Source: Flavipsychrobacter sp. (lineage in GTDB: Bacteria; Bacteroidota; Bacteroidia; Chitinophagales; Chitinophagaceae). From it: a DNA stretch of 64,000 bases. The stretch is from positions 1 to 64,000 of the forward strand of contig JAEUVY010000102.1 of NCBI GenBank assembly GCA_016786565.1. The letters run 5' to 3'. Of this stretch, positions 26,698-34,898 are shown in pieces (position 1 is the first letter of the stretch; the number at the start of each line of letters is the position of its first letter). The notes below the pieces were generated by a model. That model did no database searches. It worked only from the letters and a program-made list of their open reading frames with translations, and was not told the DNA's origin. A program made the translations under genes and the position numbers.

Positions 26698-27924
26698 GTG
26701 AATTTGCCTTTTTTCATAGCACGCAGGTACCTGGTAAAACAGAAGGGGGCTTTTTCCACTTTCATTATCAGGCTGGCCATTTTCGCCACTGCGCTCAGCG
26801 TGGCGGTCATGATCATGGCACTTGCGGTGGTTTCGGGCTTCCGCGAGGCTATTTCTGAGAAGCTTTTCAGCTTCATGGGGCATGTGCAGGTCCGACAGTT
26901 CAATGAGACCGGCTCCACCTCATTCGGCTCCAACGAACCCATCCTCGCCACACCACAAGTTTTCAGCAGTCTTAAAAAGGCACAGCACGTCAAGGCAGTT
27001 TACCCCTACGTCGTCCGCCCGGTCATTATTCAGGCAAACGGATTGCTGGAAGGGCTGCAGATGAAGGGTATCGATCCCTCTTACCGGTTCGATCACGCCA
27101 TCACTACTACGGGCGCACCTATCTCATTTGCCGATTCCGCCTACTCCCGCGACATGTTGCTGTCCCGCACCACCGCCGAAAAACTAAACATCGACATCGG
27201 AGATTCGGTTCTGGTCAACTTCATCGACCAGTCGGGGCCTCGTATCCGCAAAATGCGCATCACCGGCCTGTACCATAGCGGCATGGAGGACATGGACAAA
27301 TATTATGCTGTCTGCGACATCCGTCTGCTGCAACGTATCAACAACTGGCCTGCCGACAGTATCAACGGCTATCAACTGGTGCTAGACGCGCCCGAAAATG
27401 CCGATACGGTAGCATCCTACATATACTATTCGGTAATTGAAGCTCCGGTGGCAGTCTACACCACTACCGAGACTTATACCTTCATTTTCGACTGGCTGCA
27501 GATACAAGGGGTCAACAGCACAGTACTCATTGTCATCATGACCATTGTTGCCATCATCAACCTTGCCGCTGCCCTCATCATTCTCATCGTAGACCGGTCA
27601 GTAATGATCGGCCTGCTGAAAGCTATGGGAATGCCCTATGACAGCCTCCGTAATATCTTCCTCTGCATAGCGGGCATTGTAGGTGGCGCAGGCATTTTCC
27701 TGGGCAATGTAATGGCACTGGGCATGTACTGGATACAGACCCGATATGGAGTAGTAAAACTACCGGAGAACTCCTACTATATGCGCTACGCACCGGTGAA
27801 ACTATCCGTGTGGGAGATCATAGCCGTAGACGCCGGCACCTTGATATTGTGCTTGTTTTGTATGTGGCTGCCAACTTTGTATATTCGCCGCGTGCAACCG
27901 TCACGGGTGCTCCAGTTCAAATAA
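26698..27924 (+). CDS. ABC transporter permease, LolC/LolE (FtsX-MacB) type
   Basis: 408 residues from the GTG at 26698, giving a start at MNLPFFIARRYLVKQKGAFS, where LolC/E-type proteins usually begin. Layout: one N-terminal membrane helix (about 18-45), a large periplasmic domain (about 46-260) and three C-terminal helices (VLIVIMTIVAIINLAAALII, then two more). LolC/E pull lipoproteins out of the inner membrane for transport to the outer membrane, powered by LolD. No ATPase gene is adjacent. Assignment to lipoprotein release rather than another FtsX-family role is inferred; the high number of lipoproteins nearby fits. A GNAT-like gene follows after 69 nt. Confidence 0.86.
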   Translation: MNLPFFIARRYLVKQKGAFSTFIIRLAIFATALSVAVMIMALAVVSGFREAISEKLFSFMGHVQVRQFNETGSTSFGSNEPILATPQVFSSLKKAQHVKAVYPYVVRPVIIQANGLLEGLQMKGIDPSYRFDHAITTTGAPISFADSAYSRDMLLSRTTAEKLNIDIGDSVLVNFIDQSGPRIRKMRITGLYHSGMEDMDKYYAVCDIRLLQRINNWPADSINGYQLVLDAPENADTVASYIYYSVIEAPVAVYTTTETYTFIFDWLQIQGVNSTVLIVIMTIVAIINLAAALIILIVDRSVMIGLLKAMGMPYDSLRNIFLCIAGIVGGAGIFLGNVMALGMYWIQTRYGVVKLPENSYYMRYAPVKLSVWEIIAVDAGTLILCLFCMWLPTLYIRRVQPSRVLQFK

Positions 27925-27993
27925 TATTTACCCCGGGCAGATGACTGGCAACTACGCCGCAAGCACCTGCATCAATTATAAACATCCGCATCT

Positions 27994-28938
27994 ATGAGCA
28001 ATAAAGAAGTTTACTCGAAACTCTGTAGTCAACGCAAAGACATCCCTGTTTTCTCACAGCCCTGGTGGCTCGATGCAGTATGCAAAAACTGGGATGTAGC
28101 CATTTCTAAAAAAGGCGAACACATTGCCGGCGCATGGCCTTACCCTGTTGAAAAAAAACTGGGTGTCACCCTGTTGCGCACCCCCATGCTCACGCCCTAT
28201 CTGGGCCCGTTGGTATTCTTTCCCCACGACCTGAAAGAAAGCAACAACGACAGCTACGAACATGAGACTATTTCTGATCTCATCAAACAATTGCCCAACG
28301 CCCCCGTCTGGAACATGTCGGTACAGCCTGGTCTCAAACAGGCGGGCATCTTCAAACAGCACAAACTACACTCACAGGTACAGCAGACCTTCCTGCTCGA
28401 ACTCAATGAGGACGAAGAAACACTGCTCACCAATATGAAAGACGCAGTGCGCCGCAATATCCGCATTGCGGAAAGCGAGGTAACTGTCACCAATTCTCCA
28501 GAACACCTTAAGGACCTTCACAGGTTTCAGAAAAACACCCTTGCCAAAAAAGGGAAGTCCTTCCCCTACTCGCTCCGCGACCTGCAAAAGATCATGGATG
28601 CAGCGATCAAGAATAAATCAACCGCTCTGTGGGTGGCAAAAACACCCGACAAAAAGATACAGGCCATCGTGTGGGCAATGTGGGACGAACGCACCAGCTA
28701 TTACTTTATGGGGGCACAAAATCCCGAGACCAACAGCTACCGCGCTATGTCGTTGCTGCTTTGGCACACTATGCGCCTTGCTAAAGAACGTGGCAATTCT
28801 GTTTACGACCTGGAAGGCAGCATGGACGAGGGGGTTGAAAGATTCTTCAGAAACTTTGGCGGAGACCGCGCGCTCTACATCGTACTCATGAAAAATAAAT
28901 CACTTATCTGGAAACTGAAACAGGCAATCTTGAAATAA
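27994..28938 (+). CDS. GNAT/FemAB-like acyltransferase domain protein
   Basis: 314 residues, no signal peptide or membrane segment. The C-terminal half matches the BioF2/FemAB-like GNAT fold: LAKKGKSFPYS, IQAIVWAMWDERTSYYFMG, YRAMSLLLWHTMRLAKERG and VYDLEGSMDEGVERFFRNFG, a block typical of proteins related to FemX and CelD. Such enzymes transfer amino acids or acyl groups to peptidoglycan precursors or polysaccharides in the cytoplasm. The acceptor here is unknown. Possibly co-transcribed with the LolC/E-like permease upstream. Confidence 0.78.
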   Translation: MSNKEVYSKLCSQRKDIPVFSQPWWLDAVCKNWDVAISKKGEHIAGAWPYPVEKKLGVTLLRTPMLTPYLGPLVFFPHDLKESNNDSYEHETISDLIKQLPNAPVWNMSVQPGLKQAGIFKQHKLHSQVQQTFLLELNEDEETLLTNMKDAVRRNIRIAESEVTVTNSPEHLKDLHRFQKNTLAKKGKSFPYSLRDLQKIMDAAIKNKSTALWVAKTPDKKIQAIVWAMWDERTSYYFMGAQNPETNSYRAMSLLLWHTMRLAKERGNSVYDLEGSMDEGVERFFRNFGGDRALYIVLMKNKSLIWKLKQAILK

Positions 28939-29048
28939 AAGTGGGCATTATTATCCCTGCGTTAATCCCTCCTCCTTACGCAGGAAGATGCATCATATCC
29001 ATTTTTGATAAAAACGTAATAAATACTTAATTTTAGTATCCGATACAA

Positions 29049-29056
29049 TATATTTG
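29049..29056 (+). promoter_or_regulatory. -7 promoter box (TATATTTG)
   Basis: Perfect TAnnTTTG about 85 nt before the ATG at 29142, implying a leader of roughly 80 nt for the giant secreted protein. Confidence 0.5.
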
Positions 29057-29141
29057 TATGTCAACTTCCCCGATTCCGCTCAAACGGGTCGGGTATGGTA
29101 TATTTTGTTAAACCCGATCGTTCCGAATTACGGATTAAAAA

Positions 29142-32100
29142 ATGTTTATGAAAAAGATCTTCTTGCTACTTACGCTGATTTGCGCGGGCTTGTATAGCCA
29201 CGCCCAAACTGCCGCATCCTATGGATTCTCAGCCTTCACTGCGCCCTACTCCAGCATATCCGGCACCGGAACCATGCTACCGCTTCTCAGCGATGACGAT
29301 GTCACGGAACTTGCAGTTCCCATTGGCTTCACATTCAACTACTGTGGTACACCCTATACCACAACGTCCATCTGTACCAATGGATGGATATCTCTGTCCA
29401 ACTCTCCGGCTATCGACTGGACCAACACGTCTTTCCTTATAGATGGTCCGGGATGGATCATGCCGTTCTGGGATGACATTGAGGGCTTCACTGCCGGTAG
29501 TGTATATCACCAGACCACGGGTGTTGCGCCAAACAGGGTCTTCACTGTAGAATGGAACGCTTTTGAATCACTCGTTGGCTTCGGTACCCTCAATTTCCAG
29601 GTAAAGCTCTACGAAACTTCAAACAGGATCGAATTCCACTACGGCACTTCTTCAGCAATATTCACCGATGCTACCATTGGTATCTCTAACGACAATATTT
29701 CCGACTGGCAAACACTTTCTGACGAAGGTCCAAGCCCAACTCCACTGCTCTTCCCCGCTTTCGAAGATCTCATCTTCGGAACACCGGCAGCCGATCAGGT
29801 TTACCGCTGGACTCCGGCTTGCCTTTTGCCTGCTCCTGTTGCAGGTACACTTACTGTCTGCACCGGCACTACTACAACTTTAACGCATGACACCCTTGGC
29901 GGTACCTGGAGCAGTTCTTCTCCTTTGGTTGCAACCGTAGGTAGCACCACCGGTATTGTTACAGGTGTTTCTGCAGGCACCGCGGGCATTACATATACAG
30001 CAGCCTCAGGTTGCATTGCCACTGCTGTGGTAACGGTAACTGCCGTGGCGCCTATCACAGGCACGCTCACCATCTGCGAAAGTCTCTCTACACTCCTCAG
30101 CCACCCAACACCGGGAGGTACCTGGAGCAGCAGCGATCCTGTAGTTGCCGATGCAGCCGCCACACCTGGCTATATAAACGGCTTTATTGTCGGCACCGCA
30201 ACCATTAGCTATACACTGCCTTCGGGTTGTGTTGCCACTGCAGTGGTCACAGTAACTCCTATTCCCGGTAGTATCACCGGCCCCGATAATGTTTGCCAGG
30301 GTGGCACTGTTACACTTACTTCTGCACCCGCAGGTGGCACCTGGAACAGCGGCTTCCCGGGCATCGCTTCTATCGGCTTAACAACCGGTCTTGTGTCGGG
30401 CCTTACCGGTGGCACAACAACCATCTCCTACACATTGCCATCCGGCTGTTTCCGTGTCATTGCGTTCACAGTTAATCCCCTGCCTGCACCTATAACAGGC
30501 GGCACTTCCATTTGTGTTTCGGGTACGCTACCGCTTACCAATACTACTGCCGGTGGCACATGGAGCAGCGCCACTCCGGCTGTCGGCACCATCGATACCG
30601 TTACAGGTGTATTTACCGGGGTATCAGCAGGCACCACGGTGGTAAGCTATATACTTCCTACCGGTTGCTTCCGCACCACAACCATCAACGTTACTGCGGG
30701 TGTTGCCCCCATAACGGGCGACCTTGACATCTGTTATTTCGCACCGGGCATAATGCTGTCATGCACTACACCCGGCGGCACATGGAGCAGCAGTGACGTT
30801 GCTGTAGCCACCATCGGGTCACTGACCGGGATATACGCCTGGTCTACAGCACCATCAGGTACAGCCACAATATCCTACGTCCTCGGTTCGGGATGTTTTT
30901 CAACCGTAGTGGTTACCGTTAATCCTATGGACAACATCTTCGGGGTGACCTCAGTTTGTATGGGTGCCACCAGTACACTCACCAACCCCACACCTCCTGT
31001 GGGCACAGGCACCTGGACCAGTGGCGACGTTTCCGTTTATACGATAGGAGCATCGACCGGGGTCATCACACCTGTTTCACCGGGCGTAGCTTCCGTTACA
31101 TACACAATGCCGGTTACCGGTTGCTCAGTACTCAACACAGTAACCATCAATCCACTTCCTGCACCGCTCACAGGCGAATTGGTGACATGTGTTGGAAACA
31201 CCACTACTATTTCTTCAGCACCGGCCGGCGGTACATGGACAATGACACCTGCCGGCTTTGCTACTATGTCTCCTCCGGGCACATTCACAGGTATATCAGT
31301 GGGTACAACTACGATCACGTACAGCATCCCTCCTGCATTATGCTTCCGCGAGGCTATCCTGACAGTCAATCCTACTCCGGGTGCCATTTCAGGTGTTACG
31401 GTTGTGTGTCCCGGTGTCACATCAGCACTCAGCCACACCGTTCCCGGTGGTACATGGAGCAGTAGCACACCGGCTGTCGCTACCGTTGGTTCATCATCCG
31501 GTGTTGTTACCGGAGTTGGCCTTGCCGGCGGAACATCTACGATCACATATACACTGCCGGCATCGGCTTGTTTCACTACAGTTGTCGTAACCGTACAACC
31601 TGCGCCTAATGCCATCACAGGCACACTCACAGTTTGTGCCGGTTCTAACACCACATTAAGTACAACCAGCCCCGGCGCTACGTGGAGCAGCAGCAACATT
31701 GCAGTTGCAACCATCGGCTCATCATCGGGAACCGTTACCGGCGTAGCGGTAGGTACTGCTACCATTACCTGCTTCGGCACCAATGGCTGTACCCGCACTG
31801 CAGTAGTAACGGTAAATGCATTGCCTGCCGTTATTACCGGCAGCAATACTGTTTGTACAGGCGCAACAACCACACTCAATTCAAACCCTCCCGGCGGTAC
31901 GTGGAGCAGCAGCAATGCAGCTGTTGGCACAGTTAGTGCCGGTGGCGGTGTTGTGGGTGGTATTTCTGCAAACACAGTTACCATTACATACACACTATCT
32001 ACAGGTTGCTTCCGCACTTACCAGATGACGGTAAATGCTACTCCAACAGCATTCACACCCACTACCAATGCGCTCTGTATCGGCAACACCGTAACATTTG

Positions 32101-34148
32101 CCTCTACACCCGGCGGCGGCACATGGGCCAGCAGCAACACGGGCGTAGCTACAGCAGGTGCAGGCACCGGCCTTATCTCGTCGGTTGCAGTAGGCATCAC
32201 TACTGTATCTTACACACATCCTGCAAACGGTTGTGTACGCACAAGGGTACTTACTGTAAATCCGCTCCCTGCCACTATCGGTGGTTCTACTACCATTTGT
32301 CCGGCATCAACAGTTACGCTAACCAACTCTGACGCAGGTGGCACATGGAGCAGCAGCAACATTGCGGTTGGTACGATCGTAGCGGGCACCGGTGCACTCA
32401 CAGGCATCTCAGGTGGTACTACTACCATCACTTACACACTCAGCACAGGCTGTATCCGCACTACAGATGTTACGGTTATCGCTGCCCCTGTAGCGCTGAT
32501 ATCACCTATAGGCGACACTGTTTTGTGTCCGGGCGATTTTGTCACCCTCACTTCCAGCGCGGCAGCAGGTGCTACCTACCAGTGGTACAATGGCGGTGTG
32601 CTCATTCCGGGCATCACCACCCCTACATACACTACCGGTACCGGCGGTACTTACCAGGTACGTGTAAGTGTAGCTGCAGGTTGCTCTACTCTCTCTCCAA
32701 TCCAAAACGTTTCTGTGGTCCCTGCAACTGCTACCATCACAGTTCCGGGTGGCTCCACTTCTGGTTGCTCAGGCACAGGTATCGCGCTCAATGCTAATAC
32801 AGGCGTTGGTCTTTCTTATCAGTGGGAGTTGGCAGGAAGTGCCATAGCCGGCGCTACAGCCAGCACCTACACTGCGCTCACAAGCGGCAACTACACCGTG
32901 CGCATTACCAATGGCGCAGGCTGTTTTGCCACTTCAGCGCCTACCACGATCACTATCGTTCCAGCTCCGTCTAATGTTGTTGCGGCATCAGGTCCGCTCA
33001 CATTCTGTACAGGTGGCAGCGTTACACTGTCTGCAGCTACCGGCACAGGTTTCACCTACCAATGGCACAACACTGCGGGTCCTATCGCCGGCGCAACAAC
33101 ATCATCTTACACAACGTCAACCGCTGAAGGCTACCATGTAGTTATTACAGGACCAAGCGGCTGTACCACAACAACTGCCATCGTCAATGTGGCGGTTAAC
33201 GCCCTGCCTAATCCGGCCATCACTCCAGGCGGACCTACATTGTTCTGCTCAGGCGGTGTAGTTGCACTTGCTGCGGCTCCGGGCTTCACCTATCAATGGT
33301 ACCGCAACGGCACAGCCATTGCCGGCGCAACTAATGCCGCATATCTTGCCAACACCACCGGCGGATACAAGGTGCGCGTTACCAACACAACTACAGGTTG
33401 CAGCGCTATGACGCTTGCCGATACTACAGTGAATGTGGTTGCTGCGCCATCGGTAGTAGCACTCACTCCTGCTAAGTTCTGCTGGGGAGGAAGTTCTCTG
33501 TTGTCAACGTCAGCATCATCGCTCGGATCTGCGATCAGCTATCAGTGGTACTTCAATACCAGCGCTATCGTAGGTGCTACCAATCCTACGTACAACGCAA
33601 CAACTCCGGGCATCTACTCATGTACTATCTCTGTACCGTCAAGCTGCACGGCATCTACCGGCCCGATAACAGTATCTCAGGTGCCATTGCCTGATCCGCC
33701 GATATCGTTCACCGGCAGTGCCCTGAAAACAGGCAACTACTACGTTACCTACCAGTGGTACAAAAACCTGGTAGCTATACCGGGTGCCACTTCATTCATG
33801 ACGCCATCAACCGGTGCAGGAAGCTACAAAGTTGCGGTTACCGACACCAACGGCTGTCAGGCAGTAAGCGCGGCATACGTTGTGGGCGGCGGAACTACGG
33901 CAGTTGAAAATGTAAACAATATCGATGTGAGGATATTCCCTAACCCGGCCAACCAGACTGTACACATCGCATGCCCGGTTGCTGCAAGGGTGGTTGTTAC
34001 AAGTGTTGACGGCAAAGTCCTCATCAACATGCCGGACGCCAAAGAGATCAATGTCGCTCCTCTGGCCGATGGACTGTACATGATATCAGTGTTCGACGCG
34101 TCAAACAATCTGCTGAAAACAGAGAAGCTCATCAAGCGTTCTGAATAA
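29142..34148 (+). CDS. Giant secreted Ig-repeat protein with T9SS sorting domain
   Basis: 1668 residues. Signal peptide to YSHAQ (about residue 22). An N-terminal domain of about 200 residues (GFTFNYCGTPYTTTSICTNG) is shared with the 16586-19363 protein. Twelve BIG2-like modules of about 70 residues follow, each with ITG..T.C.G.TTTL...GGTWSSS...VATVG..TGVVTGV..GT.TITYTL..GC. Next come six Ig-like modules of about 80 residues with YQWYNGG-type cores and GAT..YT strands. A type A sorting domain closes the protein (IRIFPNPANQTVHIA to KLIKRSE). It is probably a surface or matrix adhesin; the ligand is unknown. The ATG six bases in (29148) is an equally good start. Confidence 0.92.
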   Translation: MFMKKIFLLLTLICAGLYSHAQTAASYGFSAFTAPYSSISGTGTMLPLLSDDDVTELAVPIGFTFNYCGTPYTTTSICTNGWISLSNSPAIDWTNTSFLIDGPGWIMPFWDDIEGFTAGSVYHQTTGVAPNRVFTVEWNAFESLVGFGTLNFQVKLYETSNRIEFHYGTSSAIFTDATIGISNDNISDWQTLSDEGPSPTPLLFPAFEDLIFGTPAADQVYRWTPACLLPAPVAGTLTVCTGTTTTLTHDTLGGTWSSSSPLVATVGSTTGIVTGVSAGTAGITYTAASGCIATAVVTVTAVAPITGTLTICESLSTLLSHPTPGGTWSSSDPVVADAAATPGYINGFIVGTATISYTLPSGCVATAVVTVTPIPGSITGPDNVCQGGTVTLTSAPAGGTWNSGFPGIASIGLTTGLVSGLTGGTTTISYTLPSGCFRVIAFTVNPLPAPITGGTSICVSGTLPLTNTTAGGTWSSATPAVGTIDTVTGVFTGVSAGTTVVSYILPTGCFRTTTINVTAGVAPITGDLDICYFAPGIMLSCTTPGGTWSSSDVAVATIGSLTGIYAWSTAPSGTATISYVLGSGCFSTVVVTVNPMDNIFGVTSVCMGATSTLTNPTPPVGTGTWTSGDVSVYTIGASTGVITPVSPGVASVTYTMPVTGCSVLNTVTINPLPAPLTGELVTCVGNTTTISSAPAGGTWTMTPAGFATMSPPGTFTGISVGTTTITYSIPPALCFREAILTVNPTPGAISGVTVVCPGVTSALSHTVPGGTWSSSTPAVATVGSSSGVVTGVGLAGGTSTITYTLPASACFTTVVVTVQPAPNAITGTLTVCAGSNTTLSTTSPGATWSSSNIAVATIGSSSGTVTGVAVGTATITCFGTNGCTRTAVVTVNALPAVITGSNTVCTGATTTLNSNPPGGTWSSSNAAVGTVSAGGGVVGGISANTVTITYTLSTGCFRTYQMTVNATPTAFTPTTNALCIGNTVTFASTPGGGTWASSNTGVATAGAGTGLISSVAVGITTVSYTHPANGCVRTRVLTVNPLPATIGGSTTICPASTVTLTNSDAGGTWSSSNIAVGTIVAGTGALTGISGGTTTITYTLSTGCIRTTDVTVIAAPVALISPIGDTVLCPGDFVTLTSSAAAGATYQWYNGGVLIPGITTPTYTTGTGGTYQVRVSVAAGCSTLSPIQNVSVVPATATITVPGGSTSGCSGTGIALNANTGVGLSYQWELAGSAIAGATASTYTALTSGNYTVRITNGAGCFATSAPTTITIVPAPSNVVAASGPLTFCTGGSVTLSAATGTGFTYQWHNTAGPIAGATTSSYTTSTAEGYHVVITGPSGCTTTTAIVNVAVNALPNPAITPGGPTLFCSGGVVALAAAPGFTYQWYRNGTAIAGATNAAYLANTTGGYKVRVTNTTTGCSAMTLADTTVNVVAAPSVVALTPAKFCWGGSSLLSTSASSLGSAISYQWYFNTSAIVGATNPTYNATTPGIYSCTISVPSSCTASTGPITVSQVPLPDPPISFTGSALKTGNYYVTYQWYKNLVAIPGATSFMTPSTGAGSYKVAVTDTNGCQAVSAAYVVGGGTTAVENVNNIDVRIFPNPANQTVHIACPVAARVVVTSVDGKVLINMPDAKEINVAPLADGLYMISVFDASNNLLKTEKLIKRSE

Positions 34149-34170
34149 CAGTTTCGCTGTAGGAATACAA

Positions 34171-34204
34171 ATAGAGAGGGCTGCCGGTTGGCAGCCCTCT
34201 CTAT
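34171..34204. terminator. Bidirectional terminator
   Basis: 15-bp perfect stem (ATAGAGAGGGCTGCC and complement) with loop GGTT between the convergent giant protein (+) and the response regulator (-). Confidence 0.92.
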
Positions 34205-34220
34205 TTATCATATCGGTTAC

Positions 34221-34853
34221 TCAGATGAATTTGTTATCCCGCGCGGCTTTGATAGCATCAGCTTTCGAATGAACATCCAGCTTGTGGTATATGTTCTTTA
34301 TGTGCGACTTCACAGTCTCCAGATCTATATATAGCTCATCGGCTATTCGCTTACGGCTTTTGCCAGTTGCTATCTGCTCCAGTATCTCGGTCTCTCTGCG
34401 CGTCAATGGCGACGCGTCATTTCTCTTGAATGAAGAAATAACCATCCGCGCTATGTTCGCACTCATAGGGCCACCGCCCTCCATTACTTCATGTATTGCA
34501 GATACGATCTTCTCAGGTGGGGTGTTCTTCGTAAGGTAACCCGCCGCACCGTTACCCAACGCGCGGAATATCAGCAACTCCTGTTCATACACCGTCAGGA
34601 TAAGGATGTGTGTATCAGGCAGCGTCTTCTTTAATTTCGGCAAAGCGTCGATACCCGATATACCCGGCAACTCCACATCCAGCAATATCACATCGGGGTC
34701 GTCTTGCGCAATATGTTTCGCGGCTTCCTCATAAGACGGATAGGTTCCGCATATCTTGTATCCGGTAGTGTTTCCGATCAGAAAGGCGTAGCCTTCCCTT
34801 ATCGTTTCGTCATCTTCTATGATCGCCACCTTTATGTCCAGATCTCTTTTCAT
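34221..34853 (-). CDS. NarL/FixJ-type response regulator
   Basis: 210 residues. The receiver domain (about 8-125) has the acidic pocket EDD at 13-15, the phospho-acceptor Asp59 in VILLDVELPG, Thr and Lys in LTVYEQE and TKNTPPEK. The C-terminal LuxR/GerE helix-turn-helix (about 147-205) reads LTRRETEILEQIATGKSRK and VKSHIKNIYHKL. It is coded 45 nt downstream of a sensor kinase of the matching HisKA_3 type, so the two form a two-component pair. Both genes begin with a similar agctATGAAA context. Targets are not known; see the TACCCCTA finding. Confidence 0.95.
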   Translation of the reverse strand: MKRDLDIKVAIIEDDETIREGYAFLIGNTTGYKICGTYPSYEEAAKHIAQDDPDVILLDVELPGISGIDALPKLKKTLPDTHILILTVYEQELLIFRALGNGAAGYLTKNTPPEKIVSAIHEVMEGGGPMSANIARMVISSFKRNDASPLTRRETEILEQIATGKSRKRIADELYIDLETVKSHIKNIYHKLDVHSKADAIKAARDNKFI

Positions 34854-34898
34854 AGCTGATTATTTATGCAAATTTCAAACAATTTAAGATCGTACCAC

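Noticed and set aside
31037..32017. 326-codon frame antisense to the giant Ig-repeat gene
   Set aside because: Repeats of the sense modules create a long open mirror frame; Val/Pro/Thr-rich and featureless.
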